DNA from: Caulobacter endophyticus
Lineage (GTDB): Bacteria; Pseudomonadota; Alphaproteobacteria; Caulobacterales; Caulobacteraceae
Assembly (NCBI RefSeq): GCF_029543245.1
Contig: NZ_JARQWV010000006.1
Location: 62,001-126,000 of the forward strand
DNA length: 64,000 nucleotides
Direction of reading: 5' to 3'
Numbering within the stretch: position 1 is the stretch's first letter; each line of letters begins with the position of its first letter. A model generated the notes under the pieces. The model worked only from the letters and a program-made list of their open reading frames with translations. It had not been told where the DNA came from and searched no databases. The position numbers and the translations under genes are program-made. Shown one piece after another: positions 42,660 through 51,395 of the stretch.

Positions 42660-42677
42660 CTCCCCCTTCAGGGGGAG
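42660..42677. terminator. Hairpin between the module operon and the pentapeptide gene
   Basis: CTCCCCC/GGGGGAG with a four-base loop forms a perfect 7-bp stem at the convergence of two transcription units. There is no T run, so it is a weak or bidirectional terminator, and its sequence resembles half of the dispersed palindromic repeat. Confidence 0.5.
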
Positions 42678-42699
42678 GGTCTGGGACAGCGACCGCCCG

Positions 42700-43962
42700 C
42701 TACCCTACCCCGAACTCCAGTCCCTGGGCCTGGCCGACATCGCAGTCGCGGAAGCTGGCCTTGGCGATGCGGGCGCCGGTGAAGTCGGCGCCGCGCAGGT
42801 CCGCGCCGTCGAGGACGGCTTCGGACAGGTCGGCGGTTTGCAGCATGGCGTAGCGCAGGCGCGCGGCGGCGAGATTGCCGACGGTCTTGCGTTCAGGCCC
42901 CAGCGGCAGCGGCGACAGGAAGGCCTGGCGCAGGTCGGCCTTGGTCAGGTTGGCGCCGGTCAGCTTGGCCCCGCGCAGGTCGGCGCCGCGCAGGTTGGCT
43001 GCGCGCAGGTCGGCGTTCTGCAGATTGGCCCCCTGGAGCTGGGCGCCGGAAAGGTCCATGCCGACGAAACAGGCCCCGCGGGCGCTCATGGCCGTCAGGC
43101 GCAGGCCCTTCAGGCGATCGCCGATCGGGCGCAGGTCTTCGCCGTCGAGCCGGGCGGCCGAGCCCTCCTTGCCGCCGGTCTGGCACCATTGCTGGTTGGC
43201 CAGGCAGCGGGCGTAGAGCTCGCGCGCCTTGTTCACCGCCTCGACCGTCGAGGCCGTGAGGGCGCCGGTCATGTGCGCGCCGTGGATGCGGGCCGTCGAG
43301 GTGTCGACCCCCGACATCACCGCCCCTTGCAGGTTGGCGCCTTCCAGGTTCGCGCCCTTCACATCGGCGTTGTCGAGGATGGCCCCGACCAGGTTGGCTT
43401 CCTTCAGGTTGGCGCCCGACAGCTTTGCCCCGCGCAGGGAGCAGTCGGAAAAGTCGGCCTTGAAGGCCGAGACGCCGGTGAACTGCGAGCCGTCCAGCGT
43501 GGCGCCCGAGAAGTTGACCTCGTCGACCTCGCCGTTGCGGACCTCGTGCTTGACGGTGTCCAGGCCCTTGCGCGGATGGGGGATGGCGATCTGGCCCTCG
43601 CGGAAATCGGCCTGGGTCAGGTCGGCCTGCGAGAGATTGGCCCCGCGCAAGCAGGCCCCGCGCAGGTCGGCGCGCTGAAGGCTGGCCTGGCGCAGGTCGG
43701 CCTTGCGCAGGTCGCAGCCGAACAGGCTGGCGCGATCGAGCTTGGCCCGCACCATGCGGCAGCCGTCGAGGATCGAGGCGGAAAGATCGGCGTCGGTCAG
43801 GTTGCGGAACGACAGGTCCAGCCCCGACAGGTTCATGAACCGAAGCGAGGCGCGCTTGCCGCCCTGCTTGCCGGTCACGAACTTCTCGTGGGCGGTGACG
43901 ATCATGTCCAGTTCGGCCTGACTGAGCTTGCGGCGGCCCGCGAGGCTCTGTGCGGCGTTCAT
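42700..43962 (-). CDS. Pentapeptide-repeat protein 1
   Basis: The 420-residue protein is built of A(D/N)LxX pentapeptides (for example ADLRGACLRGANLSQADLTQ), which fold as a right-handed beta helix. The repeats are broken in the middle (about residues 235-290) by a non-repeat part with CLANQQWCQTGGKEG and LRLTAMSARGACFVGMDL. The first 60 residues (KLSQAELDMIVTAHEKFVTG) form a helical cap. The gene converges on the module operon and is paralogous to the next pentapeptide gene. It has a good GGGAGGGGG ribosome site and no signal peptide. Function unknown; gyrase-protecting Qnr-like roles are not implied by the sequence. Confidence 0.88.
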   Translation of the reverse strand: MNAAQSLAGRRKLSQAELDMIVTAHEKFVTGKQGGKRASLRFMNLSGLDLSFRNLTDADLSASILDGCRMVRAKLDRASLFGCDLRKADLRQASLQRADLRGACLRGANLSQADLTQADFREGQIAIPHPRKGLDTVKHEVRNGEVDEVNFSGATLDGSQFTGVSAFKADFSDCSLRGAKLSGANLKEANLVGAILDNADVKGANLEGANLQGAVMSGVDTSTARIHGAHMTGALTASTVEAVNKARELYARCLANQQWCQTGGKEGSAARLDGEDLRPIGDRLKGLRLTAMSARGACFVGMDLSGAQLQGANLQNADLRAANLRGADLRGAKLTGANLTKADLRQAFLSPLPLGPERKTVGNLAAARLRYAMLQTADLSEAVLDGADLRGADFTGARIAKASFRDCDVGQAQGLEFGVG

Positions 43963-44068
43963 TGCGGGACCCCCTCCCGGCGATACTCGGATCTTCTACT
44001 GGCCATCGGATAACAGGAATCGACGAGCGAACGGTTAAGGTCGCTCCACACTTCTCAAATTGTGTAGC

Positions 44069-45328
44069 TTAGATGAGGTCTTCGAGACCTCGCGCCCCCA
44101 GGCGGACGGCGCCGGTTATGTCGACGTCCTTGAGGTTGGCGCTGGTGAAATTGGCGCGCGAGAGGTCCGAGCCGACCAGGCAGGCCCCACGCAGGTCTGC
44201 CCGGGCAAGGTCGGCGTTGGTCAGCAGCACGCCGGTCAGGTCGGCCGGCAGCAGCCGGTCCTTGCCGATCAGCAGCGGGCCCAGCTGGGCGTCGCGCAGG
44301 TCCGAGCCGGAAAGCTTGGCGCCCTTCAGCCGCGCCCCCCGCAGGTCGGCGCGTCGCAGGTTGCAGGCCCGCAGGTCGGCGCCTTCCAGCTGCGCGCCCT
44401 GCATCTGCACGCCCTCCATGTCGAGGCCGTAGAACACCGCGCCCTTGGCCGACAGGGCCGTCAGGTTGAAGCCGCGGATGCTCTTGAGATTGCGCAGGTC
44501 GGCCTTGTCGAACACCGAGGGCTTGCCCTCGCCGCCGCCGGTCTCGCACCAGCGGGCGTGGTCGGCGATCATCTGCTCGTACGGCATGTCGGAGACGTCG
44601 ACGCCCGAGGCCTTGTCGGTCAGGGCGCCTTCCATGCTGGCCCCGGTGACGTTCCAGGACATGGTCTTGACGCCCACTAGAACGGTGTTGCGCAGGTCGG
44701 CTCCGGCCAGGTTGGCGCCCGAGAGGTCGGCCCCGGCCATGTTGGCGCCGTTGAAATTGGCCTGCTTGAGATTGGCGCGGACCAGCTTGGCGTCCTTGAG
44801 GATCGCGTCGCTGAAGTCGGCCTTGGTGGCGACGATGCCCGAAAGGCGCGAGCGCTCCAGATTGGCGCCCGACAGGTTGGCGCCCATCGCATAGGCCTCG
44901 CGCTGCACAGGCTCAAGGATGCGATAGCCCTTCTCGCGGTCGGCGGCGGCGATCTGGCCCTCGCGCAGGTCGGCCTCGAACATATCGGCGCCAGTCAGGT
45001 TGGCGCCCCGCAGGCTGGCCCCGCGCAGGTCGGCCCGGCGCAGCGAAGAATCGGTGAGGTCGGCGCCCTGCATGTCGGCGCCGTAGAGGTTGGCGTTGTC
45101 GAGCTTGCAGCGGCGCAGGTCGGTGCCGACCAGCAGCGCGCCGGTGAAGTCGGCGTCGCAGAGATTGCGGCCGTGCAGAACAAGGCCCGACAGGTCGCAG
45201 AAGGCGAAGACCGCACGCGCGCCGCCGAGCCTAGCCGACCACAGGCGGTCGTGCTTGGCGCAGATCACGTCGACTTCTTGTTGCGTCAGGCGCCGGTGTT
45301 CCTGGCCCGCCGCTGCCGGGGTGTTCAT
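44069..45328 (-). CDS. Pentapeptide-repeat protein 2 (paralogue)
   Basis: The 419-residue product has the same plan and length as its neighbour: a helical cap (RRLTQQEVDVICAKHDRLWS), a first pentapeptide block, a break with DHARWCETGGGEGKPSVFDK and FNLTALSAKGAVFYGLDMEG, then a second block. The break is conserved in both proteins (WCxTGGxEG, LTAxSAxGAxF), so it is a functional element rather than decay. The two genes lie in tandem on the minus strand with a 106-bp gap, and probably arose by duplication. It has no signal peptide. Confidence 0.88.
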   Translation of the reverse strand: MNTPAAAGQEHRRLTQQEVDVICAKHDRLWSARLGGARAVFAFCDLSGLVLHGRNLCDADFTGALLVGTDLRRCKLDNANLYGADMQGADLTDSSLRRADLRGASLRGANLTGADMFEADLREGQIAAADREKGYRILEPVQREAYAMGANLSGANLERSRLSGIVATKADFSDAILKDAKLVRANLKQANFNGANMAGADLSGANLAGADLRNTVLVGVKTMSWNVTGASMEGALTDKASGVDVSDMPYEQMIADHARWCETGGGEGKPSVFDKADLRNLKSIRGFNLTALSAKGAVFYGLDMEGVQMQGAQLEGADLRACNLRRADLRGARLKGAKLSGSDLRDAQLGPLLIGKDRLLPADLTGVLLTNADLARADLRGACLVGSDLSRANFTSANLKDVDITGAVRLGARGLEDLI

Positions 45329-45437
45329 GCAAGCTCGCGTCGTTTCCCCGAAGGGTAGACCAACTTGATGCGCCCATCAGCATTAACGTCGTGTTTCCAG
45401 GCACTTCCCGCGCGTAGCAATCACCTGAAACGACCTA

Positions 45438-45469
45438 GGGTTCCTTTCGTCCGCGGACGAAAGGAACCC
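45438..45469. other. Perfect 32-bp palindrome
   Basis: The 16-base left arm GGGTTCCTTTCGTCCG (45438-45453) is followed immediately by its exact complement CGGACGAAAGGAACCC (45454-45469) with no spacer. It lies in the 164-bp gap between gpmA (3' end) and the pentapeptide gene (5' end). There is no T run. It could be a transcription stop, a dimeric protein site or a recombination site. Confidence 0.85.
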
Positions 45470-45492
45470 CGGAAGAACCTGCCCGAAACGGG

Positions 45493-46206
45493 TCAGCCGA
45501 TGGCAGGCAGCTTCTCGGCGCGGGCCTCGTCGAGGTAACGGGCGCCCACCGGCTTCAGGGCCGCGTCCAGTTCGATGGCCAGCGGGTTGCCCGTGGGGAT
45601 CTCGACCTTGACGATCTGATCGTCGGGCACGGCGAACAGGTGCTTGACGATGGCGCGCAGCGAATTGCCGTGGGCGGCGACCAGAATGTTCTCGCCGGCC
45701 TTCAGCTTCGGGGCGATGGCCTCTTCCCAATAGGGCAGCACGCGAACCAGGGTGGTGGCCAGGCTTTCGGTGGTCGGCAGGGTCGCGCCCTTGTAGCGGC
45801 GGTCGCTGGCGAAGTCGTACTCGCCGCCCGGGGCCAGTTCCGGCGGCGGAACGTCGTACGAGCGGCGCCAGATGGTGACCTGCTCCTCGCCGTGCTTCTC
45901 GGCCGTCTCGGCCTTGTTGAGGCCGGTGAGGCCGCCGTAGTGGCGCTCGTTCAGGCGCCAGTCCTTGGTCACCGGCACAAAGCTTTGCGACGCCGCGTCG
46001 AGAGCCAGGTTGCAGGTGCGGATGGCGCGGGTCTGCACCGAGGTGAAGGCCTCGTCGATGTCGAGGCCCGCGGCCTTGATCAGTTCGCCGCCCTTGCGGG
46101 CCTGGGCCTCGCCTTCGGCGGTCAGGTCGACGTCGACCCAGCCGGTGAAGCGGTTCTCGAGGTTCCACTGGCTCTGGCCGTGACGAAGCAGGACGAGGAC
46201 GGGCAT
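45493..46206 (-). CDS. gpmA: 2,3-bisphosphoglycerate-dependent phosphoglycerate mutase
   Basis: The 237-residue protein starts [28 protein letters not shown], the family signature with the phosphorylated histidine (RHG). It continues with [15 protein letters not shown], the catalytic glutamate region, and [15 protein letters not shown] with the second histidine. It interconverts 3- and 2-phosphoglycerate in glycolysis in the cytoplasm. The gene appears single, with its own promoter in the 99-bp gap upstream. Confidence 0.95.
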   Translation of the reverse strand: MPVLVLLRHGQSQWNLENRFTGWVDVDLTAEGEAQARKGGELIKAAGLDIDEAFTSVQTRAIRTCNLALDAASQSFVPVTKDWRLNERHYGGLTGLNKAETAEKHGEEQVTIWRRSYDVPPPELAPGGEYDFASDRRYKGATLPTTESLATTLVRVLPYWEEAIAPKLKAGENILVAAHGNSLRAIVKHLFAVPDDQIVKVEIPTGNPLAIELDAALKPVGARYLDEARAEKLPAIG

Positions 46207-46305
46207 CTGCGCTCCTTGAATTAGGTCATGGCGGGCTAAGGCCCGCGCGCGCCCACGTCAAGCATCGCCCCTATCCAGCCACGAGGGGCGTGGTATAGGC
46301 GGACC

Positions 46306-46548
46306 ATGCCCGATCGCATCTTCATGCCCCTCTGCACCCTGGTCGCCCTGGCGATGATCGCCCTGTCCATGGTCTGGCCGCAGGGCTATGGCGACCGCTC
46401 TCCGGGTCCCTTCGGTTCGACCCCGATTCAGCAGACCCCGGAAATGAAGGCGCTGATCCAGAAGGAAAAGGACGCCGCCCGTCGCAGCGAGCAGCGCCGC
46501 GCCCAGGACGCCGCCACGGCCGCAGCCGCCGGCGAGCAGGCGCAATAG
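46306..46548 (+). CDS. Small single-pass membrane protein, hypothetical
   Basis: The 80-residue product has one N-terminal membrane helix (IFMPLCTLVALAMIALSMVW) and a charged, alanine/glutamine-rich cytoplasmic or periplasmic tail (ALIQKEKDAARRSEQRRAQD). No family is recognised. It lies 34 bp before the phosphomannomutase-type gene on the same strand and may share its transcript. Confidence 0.65.
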   Translation: MPDRIFMPLCTLVALAMIALSMVWPQGYGDRSPGPFGSTPIQQTPEMKALIQKEKDAARRSEQRRAQDAATAAAAGEQAQ

Positions 46549-46582
46549 CGCCCGCGCACCTCACGCATTGAAGCGAGCGCCG

Positions 46583-48079
46583 ATGTTCTCGACTCCCCGC
46601 GCCGATCTGGTTCCCAACACCGCCGCCTACGAGAACGAGCCGCTCATCAAGCCGACGGGCTTTCGCGAGTACGATGCGCGCTGGCTTTTCGGCCCCGAGC
46701 TCAACCTCCTGGGCGTGCAGGCCCTGGGCCTGGGCCTCGGCTCCTACATCCATGAGCTGGGCCAGACGAAGATCGTCGTCGGCCACGACTTCCGATCCTA
46801 CTCGGCCTCGATCAAGAACGCCCTGATCCTGGGCCTGATGAGCGCCGGCTGCGAAGTGCACGACATCGGCCTGGCCTTGTCGCCCACCGCCTATTTCGCC
46901 CAGTTCGACCTCGACATCCCCTGCGTGGCCATGGTCACCGCCAGCCACAACGAGAACGGCTGGACCGGCGTGAAGATGGGGGCCCAGCCTCCCCTCACCT
47001 TCGGTCCCGACGAAATCGGCAGGCTCAAGGAGATCGTGCTGGGCGGGCAGTTCGTCGAGCGCGACGGCGGCAGGCTGATCCGCGTCCAGGGCCAGGCCGA
47101 GCGCTACATAGCCGAGGTTGCAGGGCGCGCCAGCGTGACCCGCCCGCTGAAGGTGGTCGCCGCCTGCGGCAACGGCACGCCAGGCGCCTTCGCCGTCGAG
47201 GCCCTGCGGCGCATGGGCGTGTCGGAGGTGATCGGCCTGGACGCCGAGCTCGACTACACCTTTCCCCGGTACAATCCGAACCCGGAAGACCTGGGAATGC
47301 TGCACGAGATGGCCAAGGCCGTCCGCGAGCACGGCGCGGACCTCGCCTTCGGCTTCGACGGCGACGGCGACCGCTGCGGCGTGGTCGACGACGAGGGCGA
47401 GGAGATCTTCGCCGACAAGATCGGCCTCATGCTGGCCCGAGATCTCGCCCCGCTGCATCCGGGCGCGACCTTCGTGGTCGACGTCAAGTCGACCGGCCTG
47501 TTCGCCACCGACCCGATCCTCGCGCAGCACGGCTGCAAGGTCGTCTACTGGAAGACCGGCCACAGCCACATGAAGCGCAAGAGCGCCGAGACGGGCGCCC
47601 TGGCCGGCTTCGAGAAGAGCGGCCACTTCTTCCTGAACGCGCCCCTGGGCCGCGGCTACGATTGCGGCCTGACCGCCGCCGCGGCCGTGCTGTCCATGCT
47701 CGACCGCAACCCGGACAAGAAGCTTTCAGACCTGCGCAAGGCGCTGCCGATCGCCTTCACGTCGCCGACCATGAGCCCGCACTGCGACGACGAAAAGAAG
47801 TACGGCGTCGTCGCGCAGGTGGTGAAGGAATACGAAGACCTGCTGGCCGCCGGCGGCTCGATCCTGGGCCGCAGGATCACCGAGGTGATCACCGTCAACG
47901 GCGCCCGCGTTCACCTGGAAGACGGCTCTTGGGTTCTGGTCCGCGCCTCGTCGAACAAGCCCGAAGTCGTCGTCGTGGTGGAAAGCACCCAGTCGGAAGA
48001 CGACATGCGCGCCCTCTTCCGCCAGGAAGTAAAGCCGCGCCTGGCCGACCGGGTCGGGGCGTACAACCAGGAAATCTGA
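46583..48079 (+). CDS. Phosphomannomutase/phosphoglucomutase
   Basis: The ATG at 46583 gives 498 residues (a TTG at 46568 would add five). The alpha-D-phosphohexomutase motifs are in order: the phosphoserine loop VTASHNENGWTGVKMG, the metal-binding loop FGFDGDGDRCGVVDD and the sugar-binding loop AGFEKSGHFF. The C-terminal phosphate-binding domain is present (LVRASSNKPEVVVVVESTQS). It converts mannose-6-P to mannose-1-P or glucose-6-P to glucose-1-P for envelope polysaccharides. It could be called manB or algC; I leave the symbol empty. Confidence 0.92.
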   Translation: MFSTPRADLVPNTAAYENEPLIKPTGFREYDARWLFGPELNLLGVQALGLGLGSYIHELGQTKIVVGHDFRSYSASIKNALILGLMSAGCEVHDIGLALSPTAYFAQFDLDIPCVAMVTASHNENGWTGVKMGAQPPLTFGPDEIGRLKEIVLGGQFVERDGGRLIRVQGQAERYIAEVAGRASVTRPLKVVAACGNGTPGAFAVEALRRMGVSEVIGLDAELDYTFPRYNPNPEDLGMLHEMAKAVREHGADLAFGFDGDGDRCGVVDDEGEEIFADKIGLMLARDLAPLHPGATFVVDVKSTGLFATDPILAQHGCKVVYWKTGHSHMKRKSAETGALAGFEKSGHFFLNAPLGRGYDCGLTAAAAVLSMLDRNPDKKLSDLRKALPIAFTSPTMSPHCDDEKKYGVVAQVVKEYEDLLAAGGSILGRRITEVITVNGARVHLEDGSWVLVRASSNKPEVVVVVESTQSEDDMRALFRQEVKPRLADRVGAYNQEI

Positions 48080-48101
48080 GCCGCCGCGGGCGCTGAAAAC
48101 A

Positions 48102-48128
48102 AAAGGCCGGAGAGCGATCCCGGCCTTT
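48102..48128. terminator. Bidirectional rho-independent terminator
   Basis: AAAGGCCGG/CCGGCCTTT (48102-48110, 48120-48128) forms a 9-bp stem ending in T on one strand and preceded by AAAA for the other strand. It sits between the convergent hexomutase gene and the exported helical protein. Confidence 0.85.
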
Positions 48129-48144
48129 CCCCTGCGGCTCGTCG

Positions 48145-49131
48145 TCAGCCCAGGCGCTCGATGCGCAGGGCCACATCCATCTGCTCAGAGCCGAGCCGCT
48201 CCATGACCCTGCCTTCCTGCTCCAGCGGCGTCATGTCCTGACGCAGCGAGATGCGTTCGCTTCCGGCAGCCTCGAGCTTTCCCGCGGCGGTCTCGATCAC
48301 GCCGATGCAGCGCTCGATCGACTGCACGAACGCCTCGTTGATCGCGTAGCTGCGCTCCACCAGGGTCACCAGCTCTCCGCCCTTCGGCTCGCCGGCCAGC
48401 GCCTCCAGGTCGATGCGCTTGGCCTCGGCCGAGAGCGCGCGGGCCCGCGCCACCATGCGACGGCCGTTGGCCTCGATCCGCCGCAGGCGCTTGGCGCTGG
48501 CGGCGCCGTCCCTGACGCGGCCTGCATAGCCGACCATGACCGCGATGCCGTCCAGCACCTCGCCCTGGGCCAGTATCAGCTCGCGATCCGTCGAACCAAC
48601 CGGCAGCAGGGCGGCCCGTGACCGGGCGCCCAGGGCCTGGCCTTCCATCAGGCGGACGCTTCCTGCCTGAACCAGCAGGGCCGCGCTCTTCAAGGTCGCC
48701 TGATCGCCCTTGAGCATCGCGCTCACCATCTGGCGAAGGTCGCGCGCCAGCTTGGCCATGTCGGCGGCGAAGGCGGCCGCATCGCGGGCGGTCTGGTCGA
48801 CCAGCCTGTCCTCGTCGCTGTCTCCGGGCCAGGCCGGCATGGCCGCGAGTGTTCGGGCGGCCGACGAGGCCTGGGCTTCGGCCTGCGCCAGCAGCGCTTC
48901 TGACCGCTGCAGGGTCGCGCGGTCGGGCGAACCCAGCAGCGCGCGAAAATCGATGCTTCCAAGCGCCGTGGAGGCCCGCTCCATTTCGACGGAGATCGCC
49001 TCGGTGCGCGCCACGATCGCCTCGCTCACGCTCTGTGGCGCTTGCTCGGCGGCCACCGCGACGCCGGGCGCGACCTGAACGACGCCGAGCGTCAGCACGA
49101 CGGCCATCGCCGTCAGAGTTCTCAAAAACAC
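48145..49131 (-). CDS. Exported helical protein, hypothetical
   Basis: The frame gives 328 residues from a GTG at 49131; an ATG at 49107 would give 320 and still keep a signal peptide (VVLTLGVVQVAPGVAVAAEQ). The mature protein is almost entirely alpha-helical and rich in Ala, Glu and Arg (EAIVARTEAISVEMERASTA, ALLAQAEAQASSAARTLAAM), suggesting a long helical bundle in the periplasm. No family is recognised. Weak ribosome site. Confidence 0.6.
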   Translation of the reverse strand: MFLRTLTAMAVVLTLGVVQVAPGVAVAAEQAPQSVSEAIVARTEAISVEMERASTALGSIDFRALLGSPDRATLQRSEALLAQAEAQASSAARTLAAMPAWPGDSDEDRLVDQTARDAAAFAADMAKLARDLRQMVSAMLKGDQATLKSAALLVQAGSVRLMEGQALGARSRAALLPVGSTDRELILAQGEVLDGIAVMVGYAGRVRDGAASAKRLRRIEANGRRMVARARALSAEAKRIDLEALAGEPKGGELVTLVERSYAINEAFVQSIERCIGVIETAAGKLEAAGSERISLRQDMTPLEQEGRVMERLGSEQMDVALRIERLG

Positions 49132-49198
49132 TTAACGCCCCCGCGTACAAAGACCGCGACGCAGCTATGGCGTGTCCCACCTCGCCCCGCAATCGCGC

Positions 49199-49582
49199 TC
49201 ACGCGCCGGCGTTGAGAACCTCGCCGATCTTGTCGACCAGGGCCTTGCCGGTGAAGGGCTTCATCACATAGCCCACAGCGCCCAGCTGCAGGGCCTGGAC
49301 GATGCGATCCAGCCGCCCCTCCCCCGTCAGCATCAGCACGGGGATGTCCTCGGCGCCCTGGGCCGACTTCAGGCTGCGCAAGGCGTCCAGGCCCGAAAGG
49401 CCCGGCATGCGCACGTCCAGCAGGATCAGAGACGGCGGGGCCGAAGCCACCGCCGACAGCAGTTCCTCGACCGTCTCGAACGTGCGCGCGCCATAGCCGC
49501 CGCGGCCGAGCTGGATCTCGACCAGCTCGCGCGTCAGGGCGTCGTCGTCGGCGACATAGATCTGAGGCGGCGTAACCAGCAT
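49199..49582 (-). CDS. Single-domain response regulator (CheY-like receiver)
   Basis: From the ATG at 49582 the product is 127 residues and consists only of a receiver domain. The acidic pocket is VADDDA, the phosphorylated aspartate is in LILLDVRMPG, then the conserved threonine in LMLTGEG and the lysine in GYVMKPF. With no output domain it probably acts by protein-protein contact in a phosphorelay or chemotaxis-type path. The frame is open upstream to 49636 but has no better start. Confidence 0.9.
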   Translation of the reverse strand: MLVTPPQIYVADDDALTRELVEIQLGRGGYGARTFETVEELLSAVASAPPSLILLDVRMPGLSGLDALRSLKSAQGAEDIPVLMLTGEGRLDRIVQALQLGAVGYVMKPFTGKALVDKIGEVLNAGA

Positions 49583-49654
49583 GCAAACTCGAAAAAGGTT
49601 AACGCTGCTGCTTAGCGCGCCTTGGGAGTCGTGCAAGTGCGCAAGCGCACAGCC

Positions 49655-49671
49655 GCCCCCGATCCGGGGGC
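49655..49671. other. Hairpin after upp
   Basis: GCCCCCG/CGGGGGC with a three-base loop, next to a second hairpin GTGCGC/GCGCAC at 49637-49650, lies just past the upp stop on the minus strand. No T run follows, so termination here is uncertain. Confidence 0.4.
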
Positions 49672-49687
49672 GACGCGCGTCTTCGGA

Positions 49688-50332
49688 TCAGCGGGTGCCG
49701 AAAGTGCGATCGCCCGCGTCGCCCAGGCCCGGCACGATGTAGCCGTGATCGTTCAGCTGGGGATCCACCGCCGCCGTCCAGATCTCGACGTCCGGATGGG
49801 CAGCGCGCAGGGTCTCCACGCCCGGAACCGAGGCCAGCAGGCAGACGAAGCGCAGGTCGCGCACGCCGCGCTTCTTCAGGAGGTCGATAGCCGCCACGGC
49901 CGTGTGGCCGGTGGCCAGCATCGGGTCGACGACGATGACCAGGCGGTCGGCGATGTCTTCGGGCGTCTTGAAGTAGTACTCGACCGCTTCCAGCGTTTCG
50001 GGATCGCGATAGAGGCCGATGTGGGCCACGCGGGCGGCCGGCACCAGGTCGAGCATGCCCTCGGCCATCCCCAGGCCCGCCCGCAGGATCGGGGCGAAAA
50101 CCAGCTTCTTGCCGGCGATGACCTTGGCCTTGGTCGGCGCGACGGGGGTCTGGATCTCGACCTCGTCCATCGAGAGCTGCCGCGTGACCTCGTAGCAGAT
50201 CAGGGTCGCGGTCTCGCGCATCAGGGCGCGGAAGGTCTTGGTGGAGGTTTCCTTGTCCCGCATCAGGGTCAGCTTGTGCTGCACCAGCGGGTGGTCGACG
50301 ATGGTCACGCCCGGAAGGGATTGGGTCGTCAT
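49688..50332 (-). CDS. upp: Uracil phosphoribosyltransferase
   Basis: The ATG at 50332 gives 214 residues ([20 protein letters not shown]); an ATG at 50344 would add four. The family motifs are [20 protein letters not shown] and the PRPP-binding loop [15 protein letters not shown], with the uracil-binding end [12 protein letters not shown]. It salvages uracil to UMP using PRPP. A partial inverted repeat (CTTGAA/TTCAAG, 50351-50374) lies in its leader, and a tiny membrane ORF is found 60-70 bp upstream on the same strand. Confidence 0.95.
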   Translation of the reverse strand: MTTQSLPGVTIVDHPLVQHKLTLMRDKETSTKTFRALMRETATLICYEVTRQLSMDEVEIQTPVAPTKAKVIAGKKLVFAPILRAGLGMAEGMLDLVPAARVAHIGLYRDPETLEAVEYYFKTPEDIADRLVIVVDPMLATGHTAVAAIDLLKKRGVRDLRFVCLLASVPGVETLRAAHPDVEIWTAAVDPQLNDHGYIVPGLGDAGDRTFGTR

Positions 50333-50406
50333 GGGCGGCGGCATCCTGATCTTGAAACGGTTTTCCCGTTCAAGTGCCGCCTTCCGGCCTTCAGGCCAAG
50401 CGCTAA

Positions 50407-50487
50407 TCAGCCGCCAAGGCCGACGATTGTCCTGAAGGCCCAGACGGTGCAGCCGACGCAGACCAGCAGCGTCATGAAGTCGGCCAT
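50407..50487 (-). CDS. Tiny membrane protein upstream of upp (26 residues)
   Basis: The ATG at 50487 follows a strong GGAGG ribosome site at five-base spacing and encodes [20 protein letters not shown] plus IVGLGG, a single hydrophobic helix with two cysteines. An in-frame GTG about 39 bases upstream would add a basic stretch ([12 protein letters not shown]) for a 39-residue protein. It is too short for usual gene callers. It may be a real small membrane protein or a leader peptide for upp. Confidence 0.55.
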   Translation of the reverse strand: MADFMTLLVCVGCTVWAFRTIVGLGG

Positions 50488-50613
50488 TCCCGACCTCCGC
50501 TTCGCTGCTTTGATCTTCTTCGCCACGCCCGCCTCGCTGTCCCCTGCGTACGGGCACTTTCACGCATCAAGCTGAACGCGACGCTCACAAACGCGGTTAA
50601 GCGGCCGTTTTCC

Positions 50614-50665
50614 AAAAGAAAAGCCGCGCCGCGCTTCCTGGGGGGAGGATGAAGCGCGACGCGGC
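50614..50665 (-). terminator. Rho-independent terminator after wrbA
   Basis: On the minus strand a 15-bp stem with one mismatch (GCCGCGTCGCGCTTC pairing with 50623-50637) is followed by TTTTCTTTT. It ends the wrbA transcript before the upp leader. Confidence 0.9.
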
Positions 50666-50704
50666 CTAGGACCGGGTCGTTGGGGGAGAAACCCGGTCTG
50701 GTTC

Positions 50705-51304
50705 TTAGCCGTGCAGCTTGATGGCCGCGGCGGCGATCAGTTCGCCCTGGTGGCGGGCGCCGTCCAGGTCGATCTGGGTCGGCTGGCGGCTGCCGTCGCC
50801 GCCGGCGACCGTGGTGGCGCCGTAGGGCGCGCCGCCGACGATCTCGTCGTTGCTCATCTGGCCCTGATGGCTATAGGGCAGGCCGACGATCGTCATGCCG
50901 AAGTGCAGCAGGTTGGTGATGATCGAGAACAGGGTGGTTTCCTGGCCGCCGTGCTGCGAGGCGGTCGAGACGAAGGCGCCCCCGACCTTGCCGTTCAGCG
51001 CGCCGCGGGCCCACAGGCCGCCGCCCTGGTCGAGGAACGCGGCCATCTGCGAGCTCATGCGGCCAAAACGCGTGCCGGTGCCGACGATGATGGCGTCGTA
51101 GTCGGCCAGGTCGGCGATCGAAGCGATCGGAGCCTCTTGGTCCAGCTTGAAGTGAGCGCCCTTGGCGATCTCTTCCGGCACGGTTTCCGGAACGCGCTTG
51201 ATGTCGACGGTGGCGCCGGCGCCGCGGGCGCCTTCGGCCACGGCCTTGGCCATGGTCTCGATGTGACCGTACGACGAGTAGTAGAGGACCAGAACCTTGG
51301 CCAT
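50705..51304 (-). CDS. wrbA: NAD(P)H:quinone oxidoreductase, WrbA type
   Basis: The 199-residue flavodoxin-like protein starts [26 protein letters not shown] (FMN phosphate loop), with [16 protein letters not shown] and [18 protein letters not shown] typical of WrbA. It reduces quinones by two electrons and protects against oxidative stress. It follows the pirin gene on the same strand after a terminator. A ribosome site GGAGA precedes the ATG. Confidence 0.94.
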   Translation of the reverse strand: MAKVLVLYYSSYGHIETMAKAVAEGARGAGATVDIKRVPETVPEEIAKGAHFKLDQEAPIASIADLADYDAIIVGTGTRFGRMSSQMAAFLDQGGGLWARGALNGKVGGAFVSTASQHGGQETTLFSIITNLLHFGMTIVGLPYSHQGQMSNDEIVGGAPYGATTVAGGDGSRQPTQIDLDGARHQGELIAAAAIKLHG

Positions 51305-51343
51305 GAGAGTCTCCTAGAGAAGTCTTCTTTGAGGTTGGGGAGG

Positions 51344-51372
51344 AAAAGACGCGGCTGCGACAGCCGCGTCTT
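51344..51372 (-). terminator. Rho-independent terminator after the pirin gene
   Basis: On the minus strand AAGACGCGGCT/AGCCGCGTCTT (11-bp perfect stem, 51372-51362 with 51356-51346) is followed by TTCC. It separates the pirin gene from wrbA. Confidence 0.8.
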
Positions 51373-51395
51373 GAAGGATTTCAGCGACGCTTTTC

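Noticed and set aside
42838..44013. Plus-strand long frame across the pentapeptide gene
   Set aside because: It is a shadow of the minus-strand repeats; the pentapeptide pattern is clear only on the minus strand.
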